The notes beneath the pieces are model-generated. The model ran no database searches. It was not told the DNA's origin and worked only from the letters and a program-made list of their open reading frames with translations. From Diplonema japonicum (Eukaryota; Euglenozoa; Diplonemea; Diplonemida; Diplonemidae): a DNA stretch of 64,000 bases. Location: positions 248,001 to 312,000 of the forward strand of contig OZ025697.1 of the NCBI GenBank assembly GCA_964019335.1, read 5' to 3'. Numbering within the stretch: position 1 is the first letter of the stretch; every line of letters begins with the position of its first letter. The translations under genes were made by a program, and so were the position numbers. Positions 55,175 to 64,000 of this stretch are shown one piece after another.

Positions 55175-56959
55175 TCACGCATCCGTGACACAGCCAGTGG
55201 AGGCACTGCCTACAAGACGGGAGTACTTAAGGAGGGTTCCTGATGTAGCCTCGAGAGGGGGAGCCGTCCACTTGGCCCTCCTCTTCGCGAGTTCTTCATC
55301 AGAAACATTGAAAGAGATTTCACAAGTGACAGAGTTGATGGTGACAATGTCACCATTCTGAACAAGGGCAATGGGTCCGCCCTCCTGCGCCTCCGGGCAG
55401 ATGTGGCCAATGATGAATCCGTGCGAACCGCCTGAGAACCTACCGTCTGTCAGCATAGCCACAGAGTCCCCTAGCCCAGCACCGATGATCGCTGATGTTG
55501 GAGTCAGCATCTCGGGCATCCCTGGCCCACCCTTTGGCCCCTCGTATCTGATGATGATCACTGCACCCTTTGTAATCTCACCCTTTTCCAGCCCATCTAA
55601 CATCTCCTCCTCGCAGTCGTACACCAGTGCAGGACCTTCAAATTCTAATCCCTCCTTCCCTGTGATTTTCGCAACGGACCCCTCAGGGGCAAGGTTTCCG
55701 GATAAAACTCTAATATGCGCGGTTTCTTTGATCGGTTCCGTGACGCTGGTGATGATCTTCTGACCTTCCTTCAGACCCGCTTCTTTAGCCAGGTTCTCCG
55801 CCATGGTCTTTCCGGTCACTGTCATACAGCTGCCTTCAATCAGGTTATGTTCCAAGAGCAGCTTCATGACAGCAGGTGTGCCACCGACGACATGCAGGTC
55901 CTCCATGACGTACTGCCCTGAGGGCTTGAGGTCTGCGATGTACGGTGTGGTGTCGGACGCCCTCTGCACGTCGTCGAGGGTGAGCGTGATACCGAAGGAG
56001 TGCGCCATCGCCAAAAGGTGCAGAACCGCGTTGGTTGACCCGCCCAGCGCCATCACAACGGCAAGCGCGTTGTTAAAGGACGCCTTTGTGACGATATCCC
56101 GCGGCTTCAAATCAAGCTCAAGAAGGTTCTTAATGGCCTCGCCAGCTTTTCGACATTCCGCTTCCTTGAGCGGATCGGTGGCAGGGATGCTACTAGAATG
56201 AGGGAGAGAAAGCCCCAAGGCCTCAATAGCACTTGCCATGGTGTTCGCAGTGTACATCCCACCGCAAGCTCCTGCTCCCGGACACGCTTTTTCCACAACA
56301 TTCATTCTTTCGCTTTCCGTAATGGACTTGTTCAGGTAGGCGCCGTATGATTGGAAGGCGGAGATGATGTCAAGTGTCTCGTTTTTAGGACCCCTGCCAG
56401 CACGGATGGTGCCACCGTACACCATTATGGAAGGGCGGTTAAGACGGCCCATTGCCATGACGCAGCCGGGCATGTTCTTATCGCAGCCGGGGATGGAGAT
56501 GTTCGAGTCGTACCACTGAGCTTGCATGACGGTTTCGATAGAGTCGGCAATGAGGTCGCGTGACTGGAGGGAGTAGCACATGCCGGGGGTACCGTTGGAG
56601 ATACCGTCCGAGACGCCAATGGTGTTGAACCGCATTCCCTTAAGGCCGACTTCCTCGACGCCTGCCTTGACATGTGTGGCAAGATCGCCAAGGTGCATGT
56701 TGCATGTGTTACCGTCATACCACATAGATGCGATCCCTACTTGTGGTTTGCCCATTGCTTGGAAGTCCATGCCTGTGCCGTAGAGCATGGCTTGGGAGGC
56801 GCCGCAGCTGCGTCTTTGGGTGATCCTCCTGCTGTATTTGTTGAGAGGCTCGCCCTTTATATTGGACGGGGTGTCTTTATTCAAAAGTTCCTTGGTTTGC
56901 AAATCCGGCTTCGGTAGTCCTGGATTCACAAACTTCAACGCGATGCTGGTTTTTTTCAT
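55175..56959 (-). CDS. Dihydroxy-acid dehydratase
   Basis: This is a single exon of 594 aa, about the full family length. Fe-S cluster cysteines are seen in GNTCNMH (around 85), [10 protein letters not shown] (around 158-166) and [12 protein letters not shown] (around 232). The C-terminal [19 protein letters not shown] signature is intact. It converts 2,3-dihydroxy-3-methylvalerate and 2,3-dihydroxyisovalerate to the 2-oxo acids in isoleucine and valine synthesis, usually in mitochondria or plastids. The first 35 residues are a poor fit for a strong targeting peptide. The cell can therefore probably make branched-chain amino acids or the pantothenate precursor. An A run abuts the ATG. Confidence 0.97.
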   Translation of the reverse strand: MKKTSIALKFVNPGLPKPDLQTKELLNKDTPSNIKGEPLNKYSRRITQRRSCGASQAMLYGTGMDFQAMGKPQVGIASMWYDGNTCNMHLGDLATHVKAGVEEVGLKGMRFNTIGVSDGISNGTPGMCYSLQSRDLIADSIETVMQAQWYDSNISIPGCDKNMPGCVMAMGRLNRPSIMVYGGTIRAGRGPKNETLDIISAFQSYGAYLNKSITESERMNVVEKACPGAGACGGMYTANTMASAIEALGLSLPHSSSIPATDPLKEAECRKAGEAIKNLLELDLKPRDIVTKASFNNALAVVMALGGSTNAVLHLLAMAHSFGITLTLDDVQRASDTTPYIADLKPSGQYVMEDLHVVGGTPAVMKLLLEHNLIEGSCMTVTGKTMAENLAKEAGLKEGQKIITSVTEPIKETAHIRVLSGNLAPEGSVAKITGKEGLEFEGPALVYDCEEEMLDGLEKGEITKGAVIIIRYEGPKGGPGMPEMLTPTSAIIGAGLGDSVAMLTDGRFSGGSHGFIIGHICPEAQEGGPIALVQNGDIVTINSVTCEISFNVSDEELAKRRAKWTAPPLEATSGTLLKYSRLVGSASTGCVTDA

Positions 56960-57539
56960 TTTTTTTTTTATTTATTAGAACACCCCTCCTTTTTTTTTTT
57001 ATTTTAAGATTAATGAAAGAAGGGGTAAAAAAAAAAAAAAAAAAAAAAAAAAGAAATATGGAATAACGCAAGGTTGAGAAGGAGATATACAGGCCGAAGA
57101 GAGGGGAGGGGGAAACACTGGAAAGGGGGTAAAAAAAAAAATTCAGGGGGTAAAAAAAAAAAAAAAAATGGGGGTAAATGGGGAGGGGAGTAATAAGACC
57201 CTAATAAAACACTTCTCCGAAGCCCTCTCCTCCTTTTTTTTTTTTCTTCCTTGTTGGTAACATTTTCTTCAAAAAAGAGAAAGAAAAAAAAACACATTAG
57301 AAAAAAAAAGGGGGGTTCTTATCAATGATACAAACGGGAAGGCTACCTCTTTTTTTTTTTTTTTTTTCTTACCCCACATGAAGAGAAAAAAAAATTGACA
57401 CTCCAAGAAGGAAAAAAAAAAAAAAAAAAAAATAGAAAACGGGTGGAGGGGGAAAATCAAATATGAACAGAAAAAAAATAAAAAAAAAGCGATCTATGCC
57501 GCGCATCGTGGTTGTGTTGCTTTAAAAAAAAAAAAAAAG

Positions 57540-57570
<31 letters not shown>

Positions 57571-57583
57571 CCTCACACTATAT
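56960..57583. other. Intergenic, homopolymer-rich
   Basis: It contains A and T runs with some G runs and no supported gene. Confidence 0.55.
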
Positions 57584-57624
57584 TTAGAACGCCTGACCTT
57601 CCTTTTCTCTCGCAGCAGCCGTCT

Positions 57625-57690
<66 letters not shown>

Positions 57691-58973
57691 CACACCTGTA
57701 TGTCAGCCGGTTTCAAACCAAGTTCTTCCCAATCCCACGCATAGGGGTTCAGCTCTTTAGGCCTTGCAGTTTGATCCATTTCCATCTCGCAAAGCATGGA
57801 TCTGTTGAACATGGGGCGCGGTGTGAGGAACTCGTTGACAAACGCACACGCATCACCAAGCCACATCTGTGCACGTGAGGTACATTGTGATATGTCATAT
57901 CATACCGGGCAAGGGAAGGGCTTCGGACCCTTCATGTGAGCCGCCCTTTCAGCCGCGAATTGCATATGCGTCATGATCTTGGGCCCACCCAAATCGATGA
58001 TCTGTATATATATATATATATTTTTTTTTTTTTAAAGCTTTTTTACACCCAAGAACATACCTTCTTCACAATTTCAGGGGTTTGAAGAACTTTGTGCGTC
58101 GCGTCAGCAAGGTCATTGACCCAAGTGGGTTGGAGTTTCGTGTCTTTGTGGAAGAATTTAAAAATGCTTATAAAAATATATACCGGGAAACACAGTTGGG
58201 TACCACTGTTTGCCGAAATTGCTGTAGCGGTAGCCAGAGCCGTAGAGATGGCCGGGTTTAAGGACCACCGCGAAGAACGACTCGGCGAGTGCCATTTCCT
58301 CGGCCTTTGCTCGGAAGTCGGACCGGTCGGAGTCGTTCCCCCAGATGGCGTCGAGACCAGAAATATAGATATACCTCTTGATGCCCCGAAGACGGGCTTG
58401 GTACGCGATATTGCTGCTTCCCTTCACATGAACGTCAACATGAAGGTTGTAGAAGTCATCATTTCGCATGTCAATCGCGTTGACGATACTGTCAACTCCT
58501 TCGAGGGCTCTGTTTATACTGGGTTTGTCAAGGACGTTGGTGGCTTCGAGGAAGCATTTTTCGGGGTTGATGTTGATGATCTTCTGGAGGTCCTCCGGAA
58601 TCTGGTCGGGGTACCTCGTGCACAGTCGTACTTCGTCGTATTCCGGTGATTCTACTAATTTCTTTGCGATCCTGCTGCCTTGAAAGCTTGTGCACCCAAA
58701 CACTGCCACCCGCTTAGCCGGGCTTGGTAAAATTTTTTTTGGTTCGTGCGCCATTCGAACTGCCTTGGTTGTGGTGGTGTACACACTTGCGTATGCGTCA
58801 GTGTTCGCGTAGTTCGCTTGCGACATTTTAGGTAACGGACGGTACCCATGCTTCCCGAACATGGGTTCCTCCGAGGCAATATTCACCCCACTCCCCGCCC
58901 TTTTCGTCAACGGACCATCTTGTTCATTATGCGGCATCTGCAGCATCCTCCTTTGCACGGCTCTTTTTAGCAT
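57584..58973 (-). CDS. NDUFA9, 39-kDa subunit of mitochondrial complex I
   Basis: Five exons (58973-58184, 58143-58061, 58001-57906, 57866-57696, 57622-57584) give 392 aa. The introns are 40, 59, 39 and 73 bp. The last contains a run of nearly 60 A on the coding strand. The protein is an atypical short-chain dehydrogenase: the nucleotide-binding loop is VFGCTSFQGSRIAKKL (around 90), followed by YIYISGLDAIWG and AVVLKPGHLYGSG. The basic N-terminus (MLKRAVQRRML) fits a mitochondrial presequence. NDUFA9 binds NADPH at the Q-module interface of complex I. The final exon (TAAAREKEGQAF) is inferred from splice signals. Without it the protein would end QVWI at 57684. Confidence 0.9.
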
Positions 58974-59312
58974 TTTTTTTTTTTTTTTGCCCCTCAACTG
59001 GTTTTTTTTTTTTTTTGCCATGAGTTTTTTTTTTGGGGGGGGATATATGTATACATTTTGAACTTTTTTTTCTCCTTTTTCTTTTTTTTTTTTCTTTTCC
59101 CCGTGGAGGATAAAAATATAGGAAGGGGGGGACGGGGGCAGGAAAGAGAAAAGTGGGTAAAGGTGGAAAGAGAAGGGGACAGTGGATGGAAGAAAAAAAA
59201 ATTGAACCTTGTACGGGATACGAAGGGATGCCTTCTTTTTTTTTTTTTTTTTTTTTTTGTATGTGCGTGTGAAGAAAAGGGAGAAAGGGTGGGGCTGTGG
59301 TGGGAGTAAAAA

Positions 59313-59346
<34 letters not shown>

Positions 59347-59886
59347 GTTCTGGGTTTTCATGGCGCGGGGGAAAGGGGCGAAAAAAAAAAAAAACAAAAA
59401 AAGTAAAAAGAGGATCTTTTTGTTGGGAAAGAAGATAGAAAACAAAAGAGAAAAAAAAAAAAACACTTTTTTTTTTTTAACCTGATGCACCGCGGCCAAG
59501 AACCCCTTCTCAATGCAAAGAAAAGCTCGAGATTCTAGTACTATTGATTTCAGAACGAGTTTGCTGGAACAAAAGGGAATCTGCGACAGGTTTCAAAAAC
59601 ATCCATCACCCCACACTTTCCACTAGAGACCTTCTTTTATTTTAAAAATCCTCCCTTTTTTCAAAGGTCCTGAATAACTCCAAAATCTGGTTTTTAAAAA
59701 ACGAAAGTTTTTTTTTTTCTTGGATTCCTTTGAAGACTTAGAAGATTTTTTCAAAATACACTTTAATGAGCCTTTGGGTGTGCTACGGGTTCAAAAAAAA
59801 AAAAAAAAAAAAAAGAAGGAAAAAAACCCCACTCACCACCGCACACTCCCGTTTTTTTTTTTTTTTTTTTTTTTCTCCTTCCTTTC
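58974..59886. other. Intergenic with (CT)n microsatellite
   Basis: It includes (CT)n at about 59314-59341, long T runs and a 100-bp complex piece at about 59490-59610 with no recognisable feature. Confidence 0.55.
59314..59341. repeat. (CT)14 microsatellite
   Basis: A perfect dinucleotide run. Confidence 0.9.
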
Positions 59887-60001
59887 TCAGCACCAATCAT
59901 TAAGGTCGTCACCATCCCCTTCGACAACAGGGTCCGCAAGGCCACCGTCGGCAGCGGGCTGGGCAGACTTTTTGGGGCCATCGCCGGTCATGGTTTTCGC
60001 A

Positions 60002-60054
<53 letters not shown>

Positions 60055-60939
60055 CTCTCTCTCCCCTGATGAATACCTTTTTTGTCAGCCTCGCGATATC
60101 AGGGTGCAGGAAGGTAAAAATCTGTCTACCGAGCACTTCTGAAAGCATCTCGGAGTCATTGCTCTGCACTGCTGAGACAAGGTCCCGGCACGTGTGGAAC
60201 TCCTCACCCGTCACTTCAAACAAATCAGAGGTATCTTTAAAATCCCGCTCTGCCATCACAGCGTCCTGCCTGGCAATGTGCAGCACCACCACCTCTACAC
60301 AACCCTTATCGATGTTATGCTGTTGCTTCAGCTCTTTGAAGTGTTTCATATTAGTTTTGATGGCCTTCACCGCCTCAAGGTAGTTCCCTGCTTTGACGTG
60401 GATTGCAACAAGTAGCCTGCCTGGTTCGGGCATGAGGTGGTACTGCTCTTCTTCGGCGAGGGTTGCCATAGCTTCTTCAACAAGTTTCGCTGCTTCGATC
60501 GGCTGGGTTTCTCGCAAAATACGAGAAGCCCTCACTAGAGCCTCAGAATATTTGTCAGGTTTCCCGTCAGCAAGATAGCATTTTCCCGCCATTTGCGTAT
60601 ACCTCGCCATGTCGTTCATGTTTTTGTTTTCCTGTGTTTTGTTGTTTGTGGGTAAAAAATCTTGTGTACCTTATGTATTGTTGCGATGGCATCGTAGGCT
60701 CTTCCTTTGCAAAAGTCGTTTGCCGCCTTTCCGTGGTTTTCTGCGGCGTTCTCCCAGGCGTCGAAGGCCTCGGTCCACTTTTTTAGGTGTTGATATATTT
60801 TCGCCGCCGCCTCGTACTCCAGGGCCGCCACATCGTAGTCCGACTGGCTCACCGACCATTTCGTGAAGCTTTTCTTCAGTTTTTTTTGTGCGGATTTGAT
60901 GTGCTTCGCCGCCTCCTCCAACCGTATCGCCGCTGACAT
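59887..60939 (-). CDS. Gamma-SNAP
   Basis: Three exons (60939-60670, 60631-60077, 60003-59887) and introns of 38 and 73 bp give 313 aa, the usual family length. The all-helical TPR-like solenoid starts IRLEEAAKHIKSAQKKLKKS and continues through YEAAAKIYQHLKKWTEAFDA. The acidic C-terminus ending DLNDWC matches the NSF-activating tail of SNAPs. SNAP proteins bind assembled SNARE bundles and recruit NSF for disassembly. The second intron contains about 50 A. Together with GBF1 it shows a conventional secretory system. Confidence 0.93.
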
Positions 60940-61119
60940 TTTCGACCCCTCTATTTTCCTTTTTTTTTTTTTTTTTATTCCCCCCCTTTTTTTTTCCTCC
61001 AAAAAAAAAAAAAAAAAGAAAAAAAAAAGAAGAAACTACAAAAAAAAAAAAGAATTATATTACAACACGAGCATAGTTGGGGTGTTATACTATTTAAAGT
61101 ACTCGTATGAATCGCTCGA

Positions 61120-61149
<30 letters not shown>

Positions 61150-61151
<2 letters not shown>

Positions 61152-62127
61152 AAAAGACACGGGCGGGTGAAGGCGATCCGGGGGGTCTATTATGTGTCTT
61201 AACAAAGTCGGTCCGCTGCCGCTCAAGGATGTGCTCTTGGGTGTCGAGGTTTCGGTGCATTTGGGACAACCGGGCCTGCCTCTCGATCAATATCTTCTCC
61301 TGCTCGTGTTCCACGTATGTGCGCGACTGCGATGCTGCTCGCTGATTGGCCACATAGTCCTCAAGAACAGTAATCTCCTGCTGAGCACGCTGGAGAGCTT
61401 GACGTGCTTGATCTTCCTTAGTCCGGTGGTAGTCAAGGAGCTCAGCTACTTCGTTCGACTCCTTACGGCTCTGCATGTCGTTCCAGTAGGATCTGGTTCT
61501 GTAGTACAGAGAGCCCATGAGCTTTGGATGCTCCTCGTAAAAAGGTACGAACTCCTCCCACGAGATGACCCCGTCCTTGTCGTGATCCGCACCATGGAAC
61601 AGATCGTAGATTACAGCAGAACCAAGCCCCATGTCGTTCATGTTGAAGACGCGCAAGAAATCGTCGTGAGTGATAAAGCTCTTCCTGGCAGCGTCGAACT
61701 CTTCAAAGATAGTTTTTGCCTTGGCGTCTTCGCCTTTCGACGTCACCCATTTCGGGATAGAAGGCAGGCCTGAAGAGCTCCATGCTGTAGGGTCCTTGGG
61801 AAGCCTGCTAGAAAGCTTCACTGCACTCGGAACAGAACTCATATCGGGTGCGCCGTGATCCGCTTCTACATAAAGCTGTGCCCATTCGTAAAGTTGTGTG
61901 GGGCTCACAAAGTGTACCCACCTGCCTTTCACCTCGTCGTAGATATTCAGCTTTCTCACTATAAATGGTTCTACTCTGTGCCCTGTCGCTCTCGACATCT
62001 TCCGTTCCACCGTGAAGGCGTCGCCTATCTTTTTATGCAGCTCGTCCATTGCTGGTAACATTGTGAAGGCCAGCTCTATGTTCTTCTTTGTGCCGTGTAC
62101 ATCGGCTGCTACTAGGAGCACGTACAT
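61150..62127 (-). CDS. EF-hand protein with C-terminal coiled coil
   Basis: This is a single exon of 325 aa from the ATG at 62127. One canonical EF-hand loop (DHDKDGVISWEE, around 176-187) is preceded by a second, weaker helix-loop-helix (FDAARKSFITHDDFL). Residues of about 225-310 form a coiled coil. The N-terminus (MYVLLVAADVHGTKKNIELA) is ordered and unfamiliar. It is likely a calcium-responsive cytoskeletal or basal-body protein, by composition only. The stop lies just upstream of a T run. Confidence 0.8.
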
Positions 62128-62207
62128 TTGAAACACTGTTGAAGTGGTGGTGCGGTGTGTGACAAAAAAAGAGGGGATAAATTCTAACTGAGAAACCCCC
62201 CTAAAAT

Positions 62208-64000
62208 CTAGATGTAATATTTTCTACCTGTTGCTGTTCGGAAATGTGTGCTTCCCTGTTTTTTTTTTTTTTTTTTTTTTTCTTTTCAATCCATTACCTG
62301 CATTGTTCTTGCCTGTGCTTTTCGGACAATGCGAAGCCTCTCCCGAACCGCCTTCATGAAGGCGAAGAAGTCCCATTTTCGTTCCCCCCATTTTCCCGAG
62401 ACTGCCTCTTCTTGCATACAAGCTATCGAATCAAGAGCCGCACTGTATTTGTTTTTTTTTTGCCCCCCCTCTTTTCTTTTTGCCGCCGTTATTGATGCAT
62501 ACCCATGCCACACCACGAAGTTCGGTGCGTCCAAAGGGGCCAGCGCCCTGTATTCATCGAGGGTAAGGATTTTACCCTTATCCCTTCGTTTTGTCATATG
62601 TTTGTACATTGCTTGTGGGTCCTTTAGATGGGCGAACAGCAGAGCAGGATGCGTGGCGTACGGGCATCCCCCGAGCACAGTGGGTTCTGAACATGTTCCT
62701 TCACTTTCAAAGTTACTAGCGTTCTTGGTGAACACGTTTTGCGTGAGGATGCTCGCTCGTTTCAAGAGATCCCATTTCAACCCCACTGCCTCCTGTTCAT
62801 TGGTAGCCCTCGACACAGGGGGCGACAGGGATCTTGCATGTACTTCCGATCCTCCAAACCGCGAATTCGTTTGCATGTAACTACTCTCCGTTACTTTCGA
62901 CCGCCCAGACACAGATGACCTCCTGCTGGGTACAAGCCCCTCGGACGCTGCCAGGTTCGCCTTGATATGCCCTCGCAGACTCGTTTTCATGGACAAAGGT
63001 CTCTGCGGGAAGGTTGTCATGAACGATGAACTAACCGGCAGGCTCCCTATTTCGTCCTCCGGGAAGGCAGGGACAGGTGTCGACTTCGAACGCTTCTTGA
63101 AGTGCGGGATGTCTGGCTTCCTCTCCGTTCTTTCCATCACCGGCTTCCTGATGTGCTGCACCTTTTGCTTCTCGGGAACTGGTTTGCTCGGTTTCGGAGG
63201 AGCGCTTCGTGTCCGCACACGTTGGCTAACTTGTTGTGGCTCCCTGTGTACTTGTTTCGGTTCCCGTTCAACTTGTTTCTCTCGTGACACATTTACCTTT
63301 CGCTCCTCTGACTTTCCCCCGTCAAGTCGTGTTGAGGAGTTCCATCCCTGTGAGGCAGGCGACGTGCTGGAGGATCTTGCAGGGGACACACTGTGTGCGC
63401 TCAGTTTGCTCACGTCACCACTTCTCAGCTGCGGTGAGGTGCTGCGGCGTGCAATCCTTGTCGAACCCGTTTCTTCACCACCTGTCTCACTTTTCCTCCC
63501 ACCCACCCTGCGTGGAAGCGTTGTGCCACGGTCCCGCGCCCTCTCGGGCCACACATTCAACGGGCTGTATGACGGCTTCCTCCTCTCCTTCTCCCTCTCC
63601 TTTTCCTTCTCCTTCTCTCTTGCTTTCTCCCTTTCTCTTGCCTTCTCCTTCTCTCTTGCCTTCTCCCTCTCTCTCGCCTTCTCCTTCTCCCTCTCCTTCT
63701 CTCTCTCTCTTTCTTTTTCTTTTTCCTTCGCTTTCTTCTGACTAATCGAATTACCGCGTGCACCATCCCTGGTACTGTATATCGGCGACACGCTAGGCTC
63801 CCTTACAAAAGCGCGGCTGCCTTTCAGAGTTGCTTGCGACGATGTGCTGTGTTTCCTCTCGGCAGGGTTCGCTCTGTTGGGGGAGATTGACGTGCCGGTA
63901 CTTCGAGTGAGCCGCTCCGGCGATGGCTTGGACTCTTTCGTGGGCGAGGTGAAGTGCCGTCTTGGGGGCGAACTGCGGGCAGGCTCCGCACGCGCTGGGA
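62208..64000 (-). CDS. Charged Ser/Arg/Lys-rich protein, 5' end beyond window
   Basis: The frame is open from the right edge to 62298. A 42-bp intron (62256-62297, GTAATGG...A-run...CAG) then joins to GSTHFRTATGRKYYI and a stop at 62208. The visible part is 581 aa. It is disordered and rich in Ser/Pro/Arg, with a long Lys/Glu/Arg repeat (REKEKAREREKAREKEKARE-like) near 63590-63740. The C-terminal 150 aa look folded (AVGLKWDLLKRASILTQNVF onward). No domain is recognised, and the start codon is not in the window. Confidence 0.75.

Noticed and set aside
62962-63745. Plus-strand Ser/Phe-rich frames
   Set aside because: They are antisense reading of the Lys/Glu/Arg repeat gene at the right edge.
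1-64000. Numerous frames rich in poly-Lys, poly-Phe, poly-Asn or poly-Glu
   Set aside because: They are translations of homopolymer runs across spacers and introns, with no other coding signal.
1-64000. CRISPR arrays, bacterial operons, ribosome binding sites, rRNA
   Set aside because: No regular repeat-spacer arrays or rRNA segments are present, and the gene structures are eukaryotic.

Overview
The window is eukaryotic nuclear DNA from a mitochondriate, probably flagellated protist that I cannot place confidently. Coding exons are moderately GC-rich and are separated by DNA saturated with A/T and some C/G homopolymers of 10 to about 60 bases. Every host gene I can support, and the one tRNA gene, lies on the minus strand. 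The only convincing plus-strand coding regions belong to mobile elements. Such one-way gene arrays are known from kinetoplastids, diplonemids and dinoflagellate or perkinsid relatives. Many genes contain very short GT-AG introns (35-84 bp), and most of these introns carry a long A run on the coding strand. Splicing them rebuilds intact proteins, and every spliced length below is an exact number of codons.

Layout. 1-5427 holds no host gene. It has a structured GC island, a decayed Crypton-like tyrosine recombinase element (about 1893-3185) and a related element with a foldback (about 4158-4694). 5428-16993 holds a mucin-stalk multi-pass membrane protein, a dual-specificity phosphatase, a FRA10AC1 homologue, a multi-pass protein fused to a degenerate class 3 lipase domain, an adenylate kinase and a GT15 mannosyltransferase. 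17188-19262 is a pogo/Tigger-type DNA transposon on the opposite strand. 19653-29935 holds a CaaX-tailed alpha/beta hydrolase, an ER-type FKBP, a coiled-coil protein, a MOSC-domain (mARC-like) protein, a polyQ protein, tRNA-Thr(UGU) and a large unidentified protein. 31392-36196 is a five-exon GBF1-type ARF-GEF. 36318-36820 is a third member of the recombinase-linked repeat family.

36829-50714 holds unidentified proteins (one with an IQ motif and two membrane spans), a SHIPPO-repeat axonemal-type protein, 3 kb of low-complexity DNA, a 489-bp exact duplication of a first exon and a CREST-like membrane protein. 50891-64000 holds an LSD1-type SWIRM/amine oxidase with a long C-terminal extension, dihydroxy-acid dehydratase, NDUFA9, gamma-SNAP, an EF-hand coiled-coil protein and the 3' part of a charged gene that runs off the right edge.

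The gene content is ordinary housekeeping: Golgi and secretory traffic (GBF1, gamma-SNAP, GT15, FKBP), mitochondrial functions (NDUFA9, DHAD, mARC-like), chromatin and splicing (LSD1-like, FRA10AC1) and the flagellum (SHIPPO). No pathway cluster is apparent. The points of interest are the gene architecture (one-way array, homopolymer introns, A-run leaders), the recombinase-linked repeat family and the exon-precise duplication. Homopolymer lengths are the least reliable part of both the sequence and my reading of it.
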